A stretch of DNA of 64,000 nt from Acidobacteriota bacterium. GTDB lineage: Bacteria > Acidobacteriota > Blastocatellia > Pyrinomonadales > Pyrinomonadaceae. Of this stretch, positions 18,797 through 27,829 are shown piece after piece; positions within the stretch are counted from its first letter, which is position 1; the number at the start of each line of letters is the position of its first letter. The stretch covers positions 1,674,001-1,738,000 of the forward strand of contig JADJOS010000001.1 of assembly GCA_016713675.1 (NCBI GenBank). Direction: 5' to 3'. Below the pieces are notes generated by a model. That model worked only from the letters and a program-made list of their open reading frames with translations. It searched no databases and was not told the origin of the DNA. A program made the translations under genes and the position numbers.

Positions 18797-20149
18797 CTAT
18801 GGTTTGACCGCATACATTTCGAGTTTTACATCAGTGATCTCGTCCGGAACATACACGGCCAAGACCTTTGATCCCTTGATGCCATCCCAATACGGACCGA
18901 CGCCGTCGAGATGGAAGTACTTAAAGCCGATGCGAGCCGGAATAGGGGCAGGCGGCGGATTAGCGTGGGTTAATACCACGCCCGGCAATGCTGAACCGAT
19001 GACCGAATCGATAACGTCACGTGACGAGATCTTGACAATTCGCGGAACTCCTTCGATAAGTTTTGCCTCGGGCATTTGCGATCTTACGGCAAGATAGAAT
19101 GCGGCATCTTTGAGCACTCGTTCGTCCTCGACCCGACCGACATAGAGCGTATCACGTGTCTTTTCAAGCGGAATCGGCACACAGCGGCTCGGAATAACAG
19201 TTTCGAGAAGTTCGCGAAGCTGAGCGAACAAGCTGCTGAATGTAAGATATAGATCGTCATGATCGTACTTGACCAAGTCCTTGGGATGAAACTCGGTCGA
19301 AAACGTCATCAGCTTGCCGGCGAGAGTGGCCATTTCGAGATAGAGATTCTCCGGATGTAAGAGCGGCGAATGGAAAAAATGTGTAATCGCGGGGATCGAT
19401 GAATTGATCGTGTGGAGCAGCCAGAAAACTCCGGCGTCAGACGTCGTAAAATCTGCCAATCCAGATTTCCGTTGCCGACGTTGCTCACCGAGACTTCCAC
19501 TCTTCGTGATCAAGATCTCAACCAATTGCTGCAGCATATTCGCAAGCCAAGGTGATCCGCCCGATTTGAGCATCGGCGGAATATAATCTTCGGCGATCTT
19601 GAGCTGTCCAGTAGGTGTGCGTGTTAATTCAGCGATCTTGATCGAAGTGAAACCATCGCGCAATTCATCGTCGAATATTATTCGCAGGTTGCTCTTGGCG
19701 TATGCAAGCGGCTGCTCATTTGTGCCGCTTGTCTCGTCGCGGACGAGAGCACCTTCCTGCAAATAGCGAAGATTCGAGCTCGCCTTTGCACCATTTGCCT
19801 GATAATTCGCCTCGCCGGCTTTCATCGCAGGGACTGCGAGATGAACTCCAAGCCTTTCGGATTCAGCACTAAAGTGGTCGCCGACCGGCCGCATATCCGG
19901 AACAGCTTCTGTATCAGGAACGTTCACGACCAGGCCGTCCGGCATTATGGCACGGCAATTTGTGATCTGAAAATTGGCGTTCGTGATCGCCTCGTTATTG
20001 ATCTGCAAATCGACGACTCCGTAATCGAACGGCCGCAGGGTGCGAACGCGCGAATGGAGCAGTTCCTCGTGGTAATTGTCCCACTGTTGAAAATGATGCG
20101 GCGTGAGCAGCATCCCTTCGTTCCAGACAATTTTTCGGTATTTGCTCAT
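18797..20149 (-). CDS. tssK: T6SS baseplate adaptor TssK
   Basis: TssK links the baseplate to the TssL-TssM membrane complex. The 450-residue product starts MSKYRKIVWNEGMLLTPHHF and continues QQWDNYHEELLHSRVR, the strongly conserved TssK opening. Later come MATLAGKLMTFSTEFHPKDL, then YDHDDLYLTFSSLFAQLREL and the closing FKYFHLDGVGPYWDGIKGSK. Length and position directly before tssL are typical. Confidence 0.97.
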   Translation of the reverse strand: MSKYRKIVWNEGMLLTPHHFQQWDNYHEELLHSRVRTLRPFDYGVVDLQINNEAITNANFQITNCRAIMPDGLVVNVPDTEAVPDMRPVGDHFSAESERLGVHLAVPAMKAGEANYQANGAKASSNLRYLQEGALVRDETSGTNEQPLAYAKSNLRIIFDDELRDGFTSIKIAELTRTPTGQLKIAEDYIPPMLKSGGSPWLANMLQQLVEILITKSGSLGEQRRQRKSGLADFTTSDAGVFWLLHTINSSIPAITHFFHSPLLHPENLYLEMATLAGKLMTFSTEFHPKDLVKYDHDDLYLTFSSLFAQLRELLETVIPSRCVPIPLEKTRDTLYVGRVEDERVLKDAAFYLAVRSQMPEAKLIEGVPRIVKISSRDVIDSVIGSALPGVVLTHANPPPAPIPARIGFKYFHLDGVGPYWDGIKGSKVLAVYVPDEITDVKLEMYAVKP

Positions 20150-20229
20150 ATCGTCGAATAGACGTAAATAGTAAACCGACTGTGTAAATTAGTAAATACC
20201 TGAGCCTGCATTAAACCGATCAATTCAAA

Positions 20230-21066
20230 CTATTTCCGTCTCTTCTTTCCGCTTCTGCGGATCTTTGGTGGAGTTGGCGGAACAGATTCCATCGATGCGT
20301 CTTTTTTCGAAAGTTCACGGAAGAAATCACCGGCCCATTCGGGGCCTGTCTTTTCAGGAAAATTTTCGGGAAAACGAGCAACAAAGTCCAGAGCTTCGAT
20401 CATCATTAGAGACGACATTCTTTCAGAATTCGACGTCTTTCCGACCCGTAACAACGCCTTTGACGGCTGCATGAAAATGGGTACCTTTTCAATGTTGTCG
20501 TCGGTCGGTGCTAAGCAATTTTCCGGAGGCGAGGTGACCAGGTATTCACGGCAAACGAGCGGACGATCCGGATGTATAGAACACGATTCGTCGTCGAGAA
20601 ACGGACACGGAATGTCCTGTTTCATGTAGTTCGTGATCACCTCGTTAAACCTGTCTGGCGTAAAATCGGGGTCGCCTGCATTTGCGAGGTTCTTTATATC
20701 AACGAGCTCATCGAACCATTTCATCTCCGTAAAATGGGCAAGGGCGTGAGCAAACCGCCGCCTTACTTCGCTTCGTCGCGGTTCAGGCATTGCCTCAACG
20801 AGTTCGGCTAATTGATATGCCTCGATCTCAGAGATAGGCACTGCCTGACGACAACACGCACCGCAGCCGGCTTTGCACGAAACGGTTCTTCCTTTTGCTT
20901 CGTCAGCTTTAATGCACTCGCCGACCATTGCGCTCGACATCTGCTGAAAGACTGGAAGCATCCGATGCGGCTTTATAGGAAATGCCGGAACGGTCATTTC
21001 CATCTCGACCGGTTCTCCGTTGATCCGAAGCATAATATTTCCGGTTATCCACTCGCCCTTTTCCAT
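20230..21066 (-). CDS. YkgJ-family cysteine-cluster protein in the T6SS operon
   Basis: A 278-residue cytoplasmic protein with CKAGCGACCRQAVPISEIEA near residue 65 and, after a helical stretch, CPFLDDESCSIHPDRPLVCR followed by EYLVTSPPENC. These clustered cysteines fit the YkgJ (UPF0153) zinc/iron-chelating domain, which often accompanies protein-modifying or flagellar genes but has no settled function. The C terminus is basic (KIRRSGKKRRK). It starts five bases after the last FHA gene ends and lies 80 bases before tssK, so it is a true operon member. Its T6SS role is unknown. Confidence 0.8.
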   Translation of the reverse strand: MEKGEWITGNIMLRINGEPVEMEMTVPAFPIKPHRMLPVFQQMSSAMVGECIKADEAKGRTVSCKAGCGACCRQAVPISEIEAYQLAELVEAMPEPRRSEVRRRFAHALAHFTEMKWFDELVDIKNLANAGDPDFTPDRFNEVITNYMKQDIPCPFLDDESCSIHPDRPLVCREYLVTSPPENCLAPTDDNIEKVPIFMQPSKALLRVGKTSNSERMSSLMMIEALDFVARFPENFPEKTGPEWAGDFFRELSKKDASMESVPPTPPKIRRSGKKRRK

Positions 21067-21071
21067 AAGCT

Positions 21072-22331
21072 TTATAATCCCAGTCCATCGGTATTGACGC
21101 CGAAATCACGTGGATTTTGCGCAATTGTTCCGATTGCCAAAAAACGAAGTGCAAGATCGAACTCGGCCTGTGTGATCTTTCCATTCTTTTGTAGAAACCA
21201 AATTGTGCGAATGGTTCGCGAGCTTTCACTGGATTTGGTAGCGAGATCCTGCAGCATGTTGCGCATTTTCATTGGGTCGCCGCGGTCATAGGCTGCCATC
21301 ATTAACAGGCAATCTTCGCCAAGTTCGTTGCCTACCTGAATCGCGAGCTGATCAAGTTCATCTACCATTGATTGAGCGGTGGAAAGCACGTCCCCTCGCG
21401 AGTTTCCTAATTTGGCGATCGCAGCCACCGCGAGAAACTGCGGCTTCAGATTCTTTGCGGATGCCAGAGACTTGATCGCCGATGCGTTCTTACGTGCGGA
21501 GGATAGATTTTCCGCAAGCGATGGCGATGCAGCGATCGTTTTGATCTTTGTGCTTATTAATTGAGCCTGAGTTCCGGTAACGAAGGCCTTGGGGTCGTTA
21601 GCAGCAGCCTTCCGGAGAAACGCCGCCGCATTTGCCTCCGTTTTGCCCGTGTCGTTCAGATTGGCCGGCGTCGGAACCGCTATCGCGACATTTCCGGGGT
21701 CTGATTGGGTCGTTCCATTCAATGGAGTATCCGCTCCGCCGGGATTCGACGGACTTCCTCCCGGTTCCGCTGTTTTTCGAGGCTTTGGGGATTCCTCAGG
21801 GTCGATCGAGTATTCAAAATTGCTGTTGTCGATCTTGCTATTGTTATTTTTGCTTGTGATGTAAACAATGATGCCAAGGGCCACCAACAGGAAAACACCT
21901 AATAGAGGGGCAATAATAAATAGACTCCGCGGAATGGCAGTTTCAGAAGTAGGAGCAGATGCTACCGAAGCAGCAGCCGAAGTTGTTTCGGCTGCCGCTG
22001 CCGCTTCTGTGGGATTCCGTTTGTCGTGATCTTCGCCCAAGATCAGAATTTCGAGCTCAAAACCTCCGAGTTCGAGTCGGTCGCCATGCTTTATCGCTTT
22101 TGGTTCCTCGACCCTCTCGTCGTTGAGCATCGTGCCGTTGCTCGAACCGCGATCCGTAATTACAAAGACATCGCCGTACCGTTCGACCAACAAATGTTCG
22201 CGTGAAAGTCGCGTATCAGAAATGCTCAAATCGCATTCTGAGTGCCTCCCGACAATGAATTTGGTCGATCGGACGGTGATCTCACGTTCCACTCCGGACG
22301 GGTCGTTATATTTGAGCAAGAGTTCAGCCAT
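21072..22331 (-). CDS. FHA-TM protein with divergent transglycosylase-like tail (third of triplet)
   Basis: 419 residues starting MAELLLKYNDPSGVEREITV. The FHA domain (about 1-95) has FIVGRHSECDLSISDTRLSR, then REHLLVERYGD and DRGSSNGTMLN, the complete phosphothreonine-binding signature. An Ala-rich linker leads to one membrane helix (SLFIIAPLLGVFLLVALGII), a Pro/Gly/Ser linker and a periplasmic domain ending FLAIGTIAQNPRDFGV. That C-terminal motif is shared with the two upstream paralogues; the transglycosylase Glu region is not conserved. The ATG at 22331 lies just after the previous stop; a 5' extension to 22394 would overlap that gene. FHA proteins of other T6SSs act in Thr-phosphorylation control. 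Confidence 0.85.
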   Translation of the reverse strand: MAELLLKYNDPSGVEREITVRSTKFIVGRHSECDLSISDTRLSREHLLVERYGDVFVITDRGSSNGTMLNDERVEEPKAIKHGDRLELGGFELEILILGEDHDKRNPTEAAAAAETTSAAASVASAPTSETAIPRSLFIIAPLLGVFLLVALGIIVYITSKNNNSKIDNSNFEYSIDPEESPKPRKTAEPGGSPSNPGGADTPLNGTTQSDPGNVAIAVPTPANLNDTGKTEANAAAFLRKAAANDPKAFVTGTQAQLISTKIKTIAASPSLAENLSSARKNASAIKSLASAKNLKPQFLAVAAIAKLGNSRGDVLSTAQSMVDELDQLAIQVGNELGEDCLLMMAAYDRGDPMKMRNMLQDLATKSSESSRTIRTIWFLQKNGKITQAEFDLALRFLAIGTIAQNPRDFGVNTDGLGL

Positions 22332-22335
22332 ATTT

Positions 22336-23765
22336 CTACTTGGAATATGTTGAGACCGGCTGCAGGTTAAGACCGAAGTCCTGAGGGTTTTCACCGATTA
22401 TTGCGGCCGCGAAGAATTTCGGAACATACTTGAAATTCTCCGCTTGAAACTGCTTTGATAACTTATCACCGTTTGCGATAAGCGTCCAAAAATCTCTGGG
22501 TAATCCCGTGTTCGAGTCGAGAGCTTTCTGCAGATTCGAACTTAGGCCGCCCTCGCCGCTGTTATAGCTTCCGATGGCGAGCGGAACGCTTGCGGGGCCG
22601 GTGCCGTATCGACCGGTAAGAGCTTTCATATACGATGCCGCTGCCCGTGCCGCAGGCTCCGGCTTGCATCGTTCGTCAGGACTTGATGGCGAGGAACCCT
22701 TGATCACACCATCATTCGGCACAAAATGAAGTTTGGCGGTCGAAAAGGTGAACTGGAACATACCCAACGGCCCTGTTGGACTCTGCAGGCAAACACAGTG
22801 TTCAGATTCGATCATCGCCAAATAAAGCCCGATCCGCGGGTCGACACCGCGCTCGTTAAACGCCCGCACAACAAACGGAGCATTCTTACTTGCCCGCTCA
22901 AATGTCACTTGAAGATTGTCGCCAAACCGGCAACCGCCGAGTGGCTTTACCTTTGACCGTGAGGCATAACCATCGGCAAATCCCTTGATCTTTTCTATCG
23001 CCGCCGCAGGAATCGGCTCACTGCTGTTATTGCCGATTATTTGGGCGATCCGCATCGCCTTGACCTCGAGATACTGTCTTTTCTCGCTGTCAGACATTTC
23101 CTGATATTTCTTGCTGTTCGGAAGAGTCGGTTGGGTCCCGGTGTTCGTACCGGACGGCGAATCTGTAAGGCTTGTGTTGTCATTCGCCGGAGATATGTTG
23201 GTCGAACTGCCCGGTTTTTGAGTTGGCGATCCCGAAGGCACGCGTCGGTGGTCATTCTCAAAATAGTCGCCCGGATCCTCGTAATTCGCGGTGACCGTAG
23301 TACTGCCTCCGAAAAAGTAAGTCCAATAAAGACAGCTGAGATACTGATCACCATCACGGCGCCGGCGATCAATGCCAATGGCAAGATACTCGCCTTTTGC
23401 TCAGGCAGGGATGTGACCGTCGGTGCTGTATGACTGACCGCTACGGCCGTCGCAACTGCTTGCTTTTCACCCAAACGAACGGTAAGCGATGTATTGTTTC
23501 CGATCTTGATTACGTCGCCGCTTCGAAGCGGTGTGCCGGCAGATACACAAAGTTGACCATTAATGTAGGTGCCGTTCGTCGAGTTCTCGTCAACGATCCA
23601 GACACGGTCACCATCGCGGTAAATAGTCGAATTTAACCGCGACAGCCCTTGGTCGTCAATACGATGATCGACGTCGCTTCCGCGGCCAAATGTGGTCCGG
23701 TCCGCGTCGATAGCGATCTCGCGGGTGCCTTCAGGCGTTGGAAATGTGAGCACGACCTCGATCAT
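22336..23765 (-). pseudogene. FHA-TM-lytic transglycosylase fusion (second of triplet), frame broken once
   Basis: Two reading frames make one protein of about 475 residues. The first (23765 down) gives an FHA domain with TTFGRGSDVDHRIDDQGLSR and DENSTNGTYINGQ, a linker, and a membrane helix (LPLALIAGAVMVISISAVFI). At bases 23312-23316 (five T on the minus strand) the frame must slip by one; the continuing frame (FGGSTTVTANYEDPGDYFEN) has no start of its own there and runs to 22336. It encodes an SLT/GH23-like domain: YLAMIESEHCVCLQSPTGPL then GMFQF, IGSYNSGEGG, and FFAAAIIGENPQDFGL. The Glu of MIESE is in the catalytic position. One missing T would explain the break: a sequencing error or a recent mutation. 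Confidence 0.85.
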
Positions 23766-23771
23766 CGATAG

Positions 23772-25403
23772 TTACATTGTTACGCGATAGAGTTCCGACA
23801 GCGGCCGATCTTTCGCTAGGCCAAATTTCTGAGGATTTTCAGCCACGATGCCCGCAGCAAAGAATCGCAATAGCTGTTCGCGCTCAGCAGGCGTTTTGAT
23901 CACATTCCAAATGTCGGTTCGGTTTTGCGGCAGTGTCGCTTTCCAGGCACCGGCATCCTGCGTCGTTTTTCCAAAAGCGGCGGCACTGTAAACCAAATCG
24001 CCCTCAAATACTCCATAAACGACCGCTTTCATGTAGATCGCAGCGGCCTTTGCAGCACAGTTTTGCGACGGATCCGAAAGTGTTTCGATCCCGCATTGGC
24101 CGTTGTATTTATTGTCAGAGACAAAAGTATTCGTCATTCGGAAAAGCCCTTCCTCGTCGCCCTGTTTCGCCGGAACAAACTTGCTGCGGCTCATTGCGAG
24201 CATAAATCCAAACGGTGCGTCGAGATTCTGTTCACGCACGAATGCCACATTGATCGCGTCGCGATACGTATTTGCACGGGCAAAATAGCCTTCCTGACTA
24301 TATTCAGCGGTGCGTTTCTGCACTTCCTGTAAAAACTGCTTGTTCGACACATTGTAAGCGAAGTTACCTGAAAACTGCTTGACCAATCGCTGGGCCATGT
24401 CCTGCATCTGGATCAGCGTAACTTGACTGGCGGCGGTCGTCTTGACGGGAGGTGCATTCGCCGTAGCAACCGTCACATTTGTCGGCGGCTGTTTGGTAAC
24501 GGCACGTGTTTCGAACGCCAGCATTACACCTGACGGTTGGCGGATCTGTTCACCTTTTGCGTCTACTAGTATGACCTGCAGATCGTGGTCAAGGCCGTCT
24601 GCGAGCTGCGGGTGGTCCTTGGGGTCGATCGATGCCGAAAAATCAGGCCCGCTCGCCGACGCGATCACGTCGCCGTCGAGAGTGAAAACTGCCCGCATTA
24701 CGCATTCGCCATTTTCGACCTTAAGTTCGATCTCTGTAGGAGCGATGATAGTATCACCTTGTTCAGGCTTGATTATCGACGCTGAAGCATTACAGGACGA
24801 GCCGCGTGTTGCGTAAAAAACACCCGCCGCGATCGCACAAACTACTGCGAGTCCGCACACGGCACCTGCGATCAGAACGGTCGAATTGGGGCCTGAACCA
24901 GCCGCGACATCTATCGCTGATGAGCCTGCGGTTGACGTCGCAACAGACGAGCCAGTGCCGCTAACCGCATTATTTATCGCACTGTGAACCGCATTTTGTG
25001 CTGCATATTCTGCTTCGGACTGAGCGGACGAACCGAGCGAGCTCATTTCCGACCTGGCTTCGGACATTCCGGGCGTGTTCGAAAGCTCAGATCCACTCTC
25101 ATTCGCCGACGAGGCTGAGCCGTAAAGGAACTCGGCTTCGCTCGATCCTCCGAACAGTATCTTATCGCCCGGCTCGAGCCGAACTTCACCTTTGACCGCG
25201 TTTCCGTTAACGCTCGTTCCGTTGCTGCTGTTGAGATCGATCAGGTAATGGTCGCCGCCGCGAAACTCTATCTCGGCGTGATATCGCGAAACGTTCGAAT
25301 CCTCCGGAAACGAAACAACATTGTCCGGGGTCCGGCCGATGGTCGTAACTCCTTCGCTGAGGACGGTCTCACCGTTTTCGAGTTTTAGTTTCGCGCAGCT
25401 CAT
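23772..25403 (-). CDS. FHA-TM protein with catalytically degenerate transglycosylase-like domain (first of triplet)
   Basis: 543 residues. The FHA domain (about 1-95) shows TTIGRTPDNVVSFPEDSNVS with RYHAEIEF and DLNSSNGTSVNG. A Ser/Ala-rich stretch leads to a membrane helix (VLIAGAVCGLAVVCAIAAGV), then a beta-rich segment (IELKVENGECVMRAVFTLDG) and an SLT-like domain: FGFMLAMSRSKFVPAKQGDE, then EGLFRMT, AAAIYMKAVVYG, FFAAGIVAENPQKFGL. Aligned with the downstream paralogue, the catalytic Glu (MIESE) is replaced (MSRSK), so this copy probably binds rather than cuts peptidoglycan. It is followed at six bases by the second copy. Confidence 0.85.
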   Translation of the reverse strand: MSCAKLKLENGETVLSEGVTTIGRTPDNVVSFPEDSNVSRYHAEIEFRGGDHYLIDLNSSNGTSVNGNAVKGEVRLEPGDKILFGGSSEAEFLYGSASSANESGSELSNTPGMSEARSEMSSLGSSAQSEAEYAAQNAVHSAINNAVSGTGSSVATSTAGSSAIDVAAGSGPNSTVLIAGAVCGLAVVCAIAAGVFYATRGSSCNASASIIKPEQGDTIIAPTEIELKVENGECVMRAVFTLDGDVIASASGPDFSASIDPKDHPQLADGLDHDLQVILVDAKGEQIRQPSGVMLAFETRAVTKQPPTNVTVATANAPPVKTTAASQVTLIQMQDMAQRLVKQFSGNFAYNVSNKQFLQEVQKRTAEYSQEGYFARANTYRDAINVAFVREQNLDAPFGFMLAMSRSKFVPAKQGDEEGLFRMTNTFVSDNKYNGQCGIETLSDPSQNCAAKAAAIYMKAVVYGVFEGDLVYSAAAFGKTTQDAGAWKATLPQNRTDIWNVIKTPAEREQLLRFFAAGIVAENPQKFGLAKDRPLSELYRVTM

Positions 25404-25442
25404 AGCACGTTAAAGACGAGGTTGAGGCGATAAATTTGCCCA

Positions 25443-25868
25443 CTAAAACGTGGATTCCGACGGGGTTCGGATGAAAAGCAAATAAACGAGAGCCAAAATG
25501 CCGGTGACCACGCCGATCAAGATCATGGCCGCGACAACCAAAAACGTCTTGCCGGCTCCGCCCTTTTTCACGGGTTTGTCAGGAGCTAAGGTAACGATCT
25601 CTTCGGTGCTGAACTGTTCGGAAATAAAGGGCTGCGGCTCGATCTCGACGATCGCCGGAGCGGTCGGAGGAGGCTCGGGAGCAGCCGGTTCTTCGACGGT
25701 TTCGCTCGGCGGGGCGTAGAGCGAAGACAGTATCTGGTCGCCCTCGTCAGGGACTCGCGCAGCGGCCTGTGGTTGGGCATCAGCTCCGGCCCGGGCAGGG
25801 AAATCCTGCGGCAGCGATCCGCTCGTGCTGCGGAATACCGGTTTCGGGAGTTCCCAATTATCGCCCAT
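25443..25868 (-). CDS. Proline-rich tail-anchored membrane protein at the head of the T6SS operon
   Basis: 141 residues, no recognised family. The N-terminal 100 residues are acidic and Pro/Ala/Glu-rich (PSETVEEPAAPEPPPTAPAI), followed by a single membrane helix near the C terminus (FLVVAAMILIGVVTGILALV) and a short tail. This topology puts the proline-rich part in the cytoplasm. A strong AAAGGAG lies before ATG. It starts 18 bases after the cystathionine beta-synthase-type gene stops and lies ahead of the FHA triplet, so it may be a docking partner for those proteins; that role is inferred. Confidence 0.7.
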   Translation of the reverse strand: MGDNWELPKPVFRSTSGSLPQDFPARAGADAQPQAAARVPDEGDQILSSLYAPPSETVEEPAAPEPPPTAPAIVEIEPQPFISEQFSTEEIVTLAPDKPVKKGGAGKTFLVVAAMILIGVVTGILALVYLLFIRTPSESTF

Positions 25869-25886
25869 AAGTTTTCTCCTTTCAGC

Positions 25887-27257
25887 TTATAGCCGCGGTA
25901 ATTCAAGTAGGTCGCCACGGGTAATAATGCCCGTTATGCGTTTGAAATCCTCGATCAAAACCGCCGGATGCTTCTGCAGCTTTGTTTTGATCTCGTTATA
26001 CGTTGCATCGGCCTCGAGCACCGGAAAACTTGCGTCCATTATATCCGCGACCTTAGCATTTAACAGATCGCGATCCGCCAAAAGTTTAGTCAAAACCCCG
26101 CTTTCGCGCAAACTGCCGACCGCTCGATGATCCTCGATCACGGGCAGCTGAGTCACGCCGCGTTCGTTCATGATCGCGAGAGCGTCGCTCACCAGATCGT
26201 CGGGAGTGACCGAGATCAGTTCGCGGGGCGAATTTGCATTCTTGGTGTCGGCGATGATGCTCGCGGTAATTCGCTGCGGTTCGAGCATTAATTTTTCCTT
26301 CATCCATTCGTCCGAATAGAACTTGGAAAGGTAATGTTCGCCGGTGTCGCAGACGATAAATACGACAAAGCCCGTCTCGTCGAGTTCCTTCGCGACTTTG
26401 AGCGCAGCGGCAAAGATCGTCCCGGTCGAACCGCCAACGAACAGGCCTTCACGCTTGGCCAATTCGCGGGCAAAGTTGAACGATTCGCGGTCCGTGATGT
26501 TGATGATCTCGTCGATGATATTTACATCGGCATTGCCGACGGGCAGGTTCTGGCCGATGCCTTCGACGAGGTAAGGCGTGCCTTCGGGGACGTGGCCCGA
26601 TTCTTTGTAGGTCTTGAATATCGAACCGTACGGGTCGGCGCCGATGATCCTGATGTCTGGGTTCTTTTCCTTCAGATAACGGCTCGTTCCGCTGATAGTG
26701 CCGCCGGTGCCGATGCTGGCGACAAAGTGAGTGATCTTGCCCTCGGTGTCTTCCCAGATCTCGGGGCCGGTCGTGCGGTAGTGTGCCGCCGGATTTTCGG
26801 GGTGATTGTATTGGTCAGGATAGAAGGAATTCGGCGTTTCCTCGGCGATGCGTTTTGCGGTCGCGACGTAGTGGTCAGGGGTTCCTGGCTTTGCCGCTGC
26901 GGGGCAAACGACGATGTCCGAGCCCAGACCTTTGAGATAGCGAACCTTCTCGGTCGACGCCTTTTCCGTCAAAACAAATATCGTCCGATAACCGCGAACC
27001 GCCGCGACCAATGCGAGTCCGATACCGGTATTTCCTGAGGTTGCCTCGATGATGGTGCCGCCTTTTTTCAAAACGCCTTCGCGTTCCGCCCAGTCGACCA
27101 TCGACACGCCGATGCGGTCCTTGACCGAATAACCGGGATTGAGGCTCTCCATCTTTGCAAAGACCTGTGCCTTTACCTTGTGCTCGCGTGTAATGTTGTT
27201 GATCCGAACCAGCGGAGTGTTGCCGATCAGGTGAATAATATCATTGTAGAATTTCAT
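25887..27257 (-). CDS. Cystathionine beta-synthase-type PLP enzyme with C-terminal CBS pair
   Basis: This family joins serine or O-acetylserine with homocysteine or sulfide using PLP. The 456-residue product has LIGNTPLVRI, the PLP lysine motif NPGYSVKDRIG, the SGNTGIGLALVAA phosphate loop, GTGGTISGTSRYLKE and GLFVGGSTGT (domain about 1-325), then two CBS motifs (SVTPDDLVSDALAIMNERGV with TQLPVIED; KHPAVLIEDFKRITGIITRG). The CBS pair favours cystathionine beta-synthase over cysteine synthase. Same strand and only 18 bases from the T6SS head gene, so some readthrough into the T6SS operon is likely. Confidence 0.92.
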   Translation of the reverse strand: MKFYNDIIHLIGNTPLVRINNITREHKVKAQVFAKMESLNPGYSVKDRIGVSMVDWAEREGVLKKGGTIIEATSGNTGIGLALVAAVRGYRTIFVLTEKASTEKVRYLKGLGSDIVVCPAAAKPGTPDHYVATAKRIAEETPNSFYPDQYNHPENPAAHYRTTGPEIWEDTEGKITHFVASIGTGGTISGTSRYLKEKNPDIRIIGADPYGSIFKTYKESGHVPEGTPYLVEGIGQNLPVGNADVNIIDEIINITDRESFNFARELAKREGLFVGGSTGTIFAAALKVAKELDETGFVVFIVCDTGEHYLSKFYSDEWMKEKLMLEPQRITASIIADTKNANSPRELISVTPDDLVSDALAIMNERGVTQLPVIEDHRAVGSLRESGVLTKLLADRDLLNAKVADIMDASFPVLEADATYNEIKTKLQKHPAVLIEDFKRITGIITRGDLLELPRL

Positions 27258-27426
27258 TTATACTTGCTCGCTAGAGCTCGCTTGGGAATACCTGTAAAAC
27301 AAATATTTCTACAACAGAGTTTATTCGCAAACCGTTTTTGTGGCAAGACTCAAGAAGTGGAATCGATGGCACCCAAAACACGTTTCTCGAAATGACCAAT
27401 TGTGTTTTTTTATGTGTTTGGTCTAA

Positions 27427-27446
27427 ATTGTGGTACGTACCACAAT
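27427..27446. promoter_or_regulatory. 20-bp perfect palindrome, candidate operator
   Basis: ATTGTGGTACGTACCACAAT reads the same on both strands. It lies about 170 bases upstream of the cystathionine beta-synthase-type start. The TGGT-N4-ACCA core resembles sites of GntR/FadR-type dimeric regulators. Because the T6SS genes follow in the same direction, control here could reach them. No regulator gene is adjacent. Confidence 0.5.
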
Positions 27447-27829
27447 CAAATCAACAAAATTGAAGAAAATGCCGTAAAATCTGGTTCTGCAAAAAAAGAC
27501 GCCCAGCCACAATTGCTAAACGTGTCTAAAAAGCTGTCACTTGCAGTCGCTCGGTTCAAATTCCAACAAATTCCCATCGCCGTCCATCAGACCCATCCAA
27601 AAAGGGCGATATCCACCACCCCAACGCCGCCACCGCCAGACCCACTCGCCCCAACCGCCCACCCGCGTCCATCTCGCCCCACACCCCCGGCGTCAACGCA
27701 GCCCGATCGAGGCGGAAATGACAACGCAGCAGGAACACCCGCCCTACCGGTTGGGTCTCTGCCTTTGATCTCAGACAAAAGGCAGGTGAATTGTCAGGAA
27801 TGAAATGTCTAGCGCCGAAGAAAATAACA

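Noticed and set aside
23312..23316. Programmed ribosomal or polymerase slippage in the FHA fusion
   Set aside because: Five T is short for slippage and no X-XXY-YYZ heptamer is in frame; a sequencing or mutational indel is simpler.
27541..27580. Possible tRNA T-loop (GGTTCAAATTCC)
   Set aside because: Flanking bases do not pair and no acceptor or anticodon arms are seen.
27402..27803. 133-residue plus-strand open frame
   Set aside because: Low-complexity Pro/Thr/Arg composition, no ribosome binding site, and no recognised family. It overlaps a C-rich non-coding stretch.
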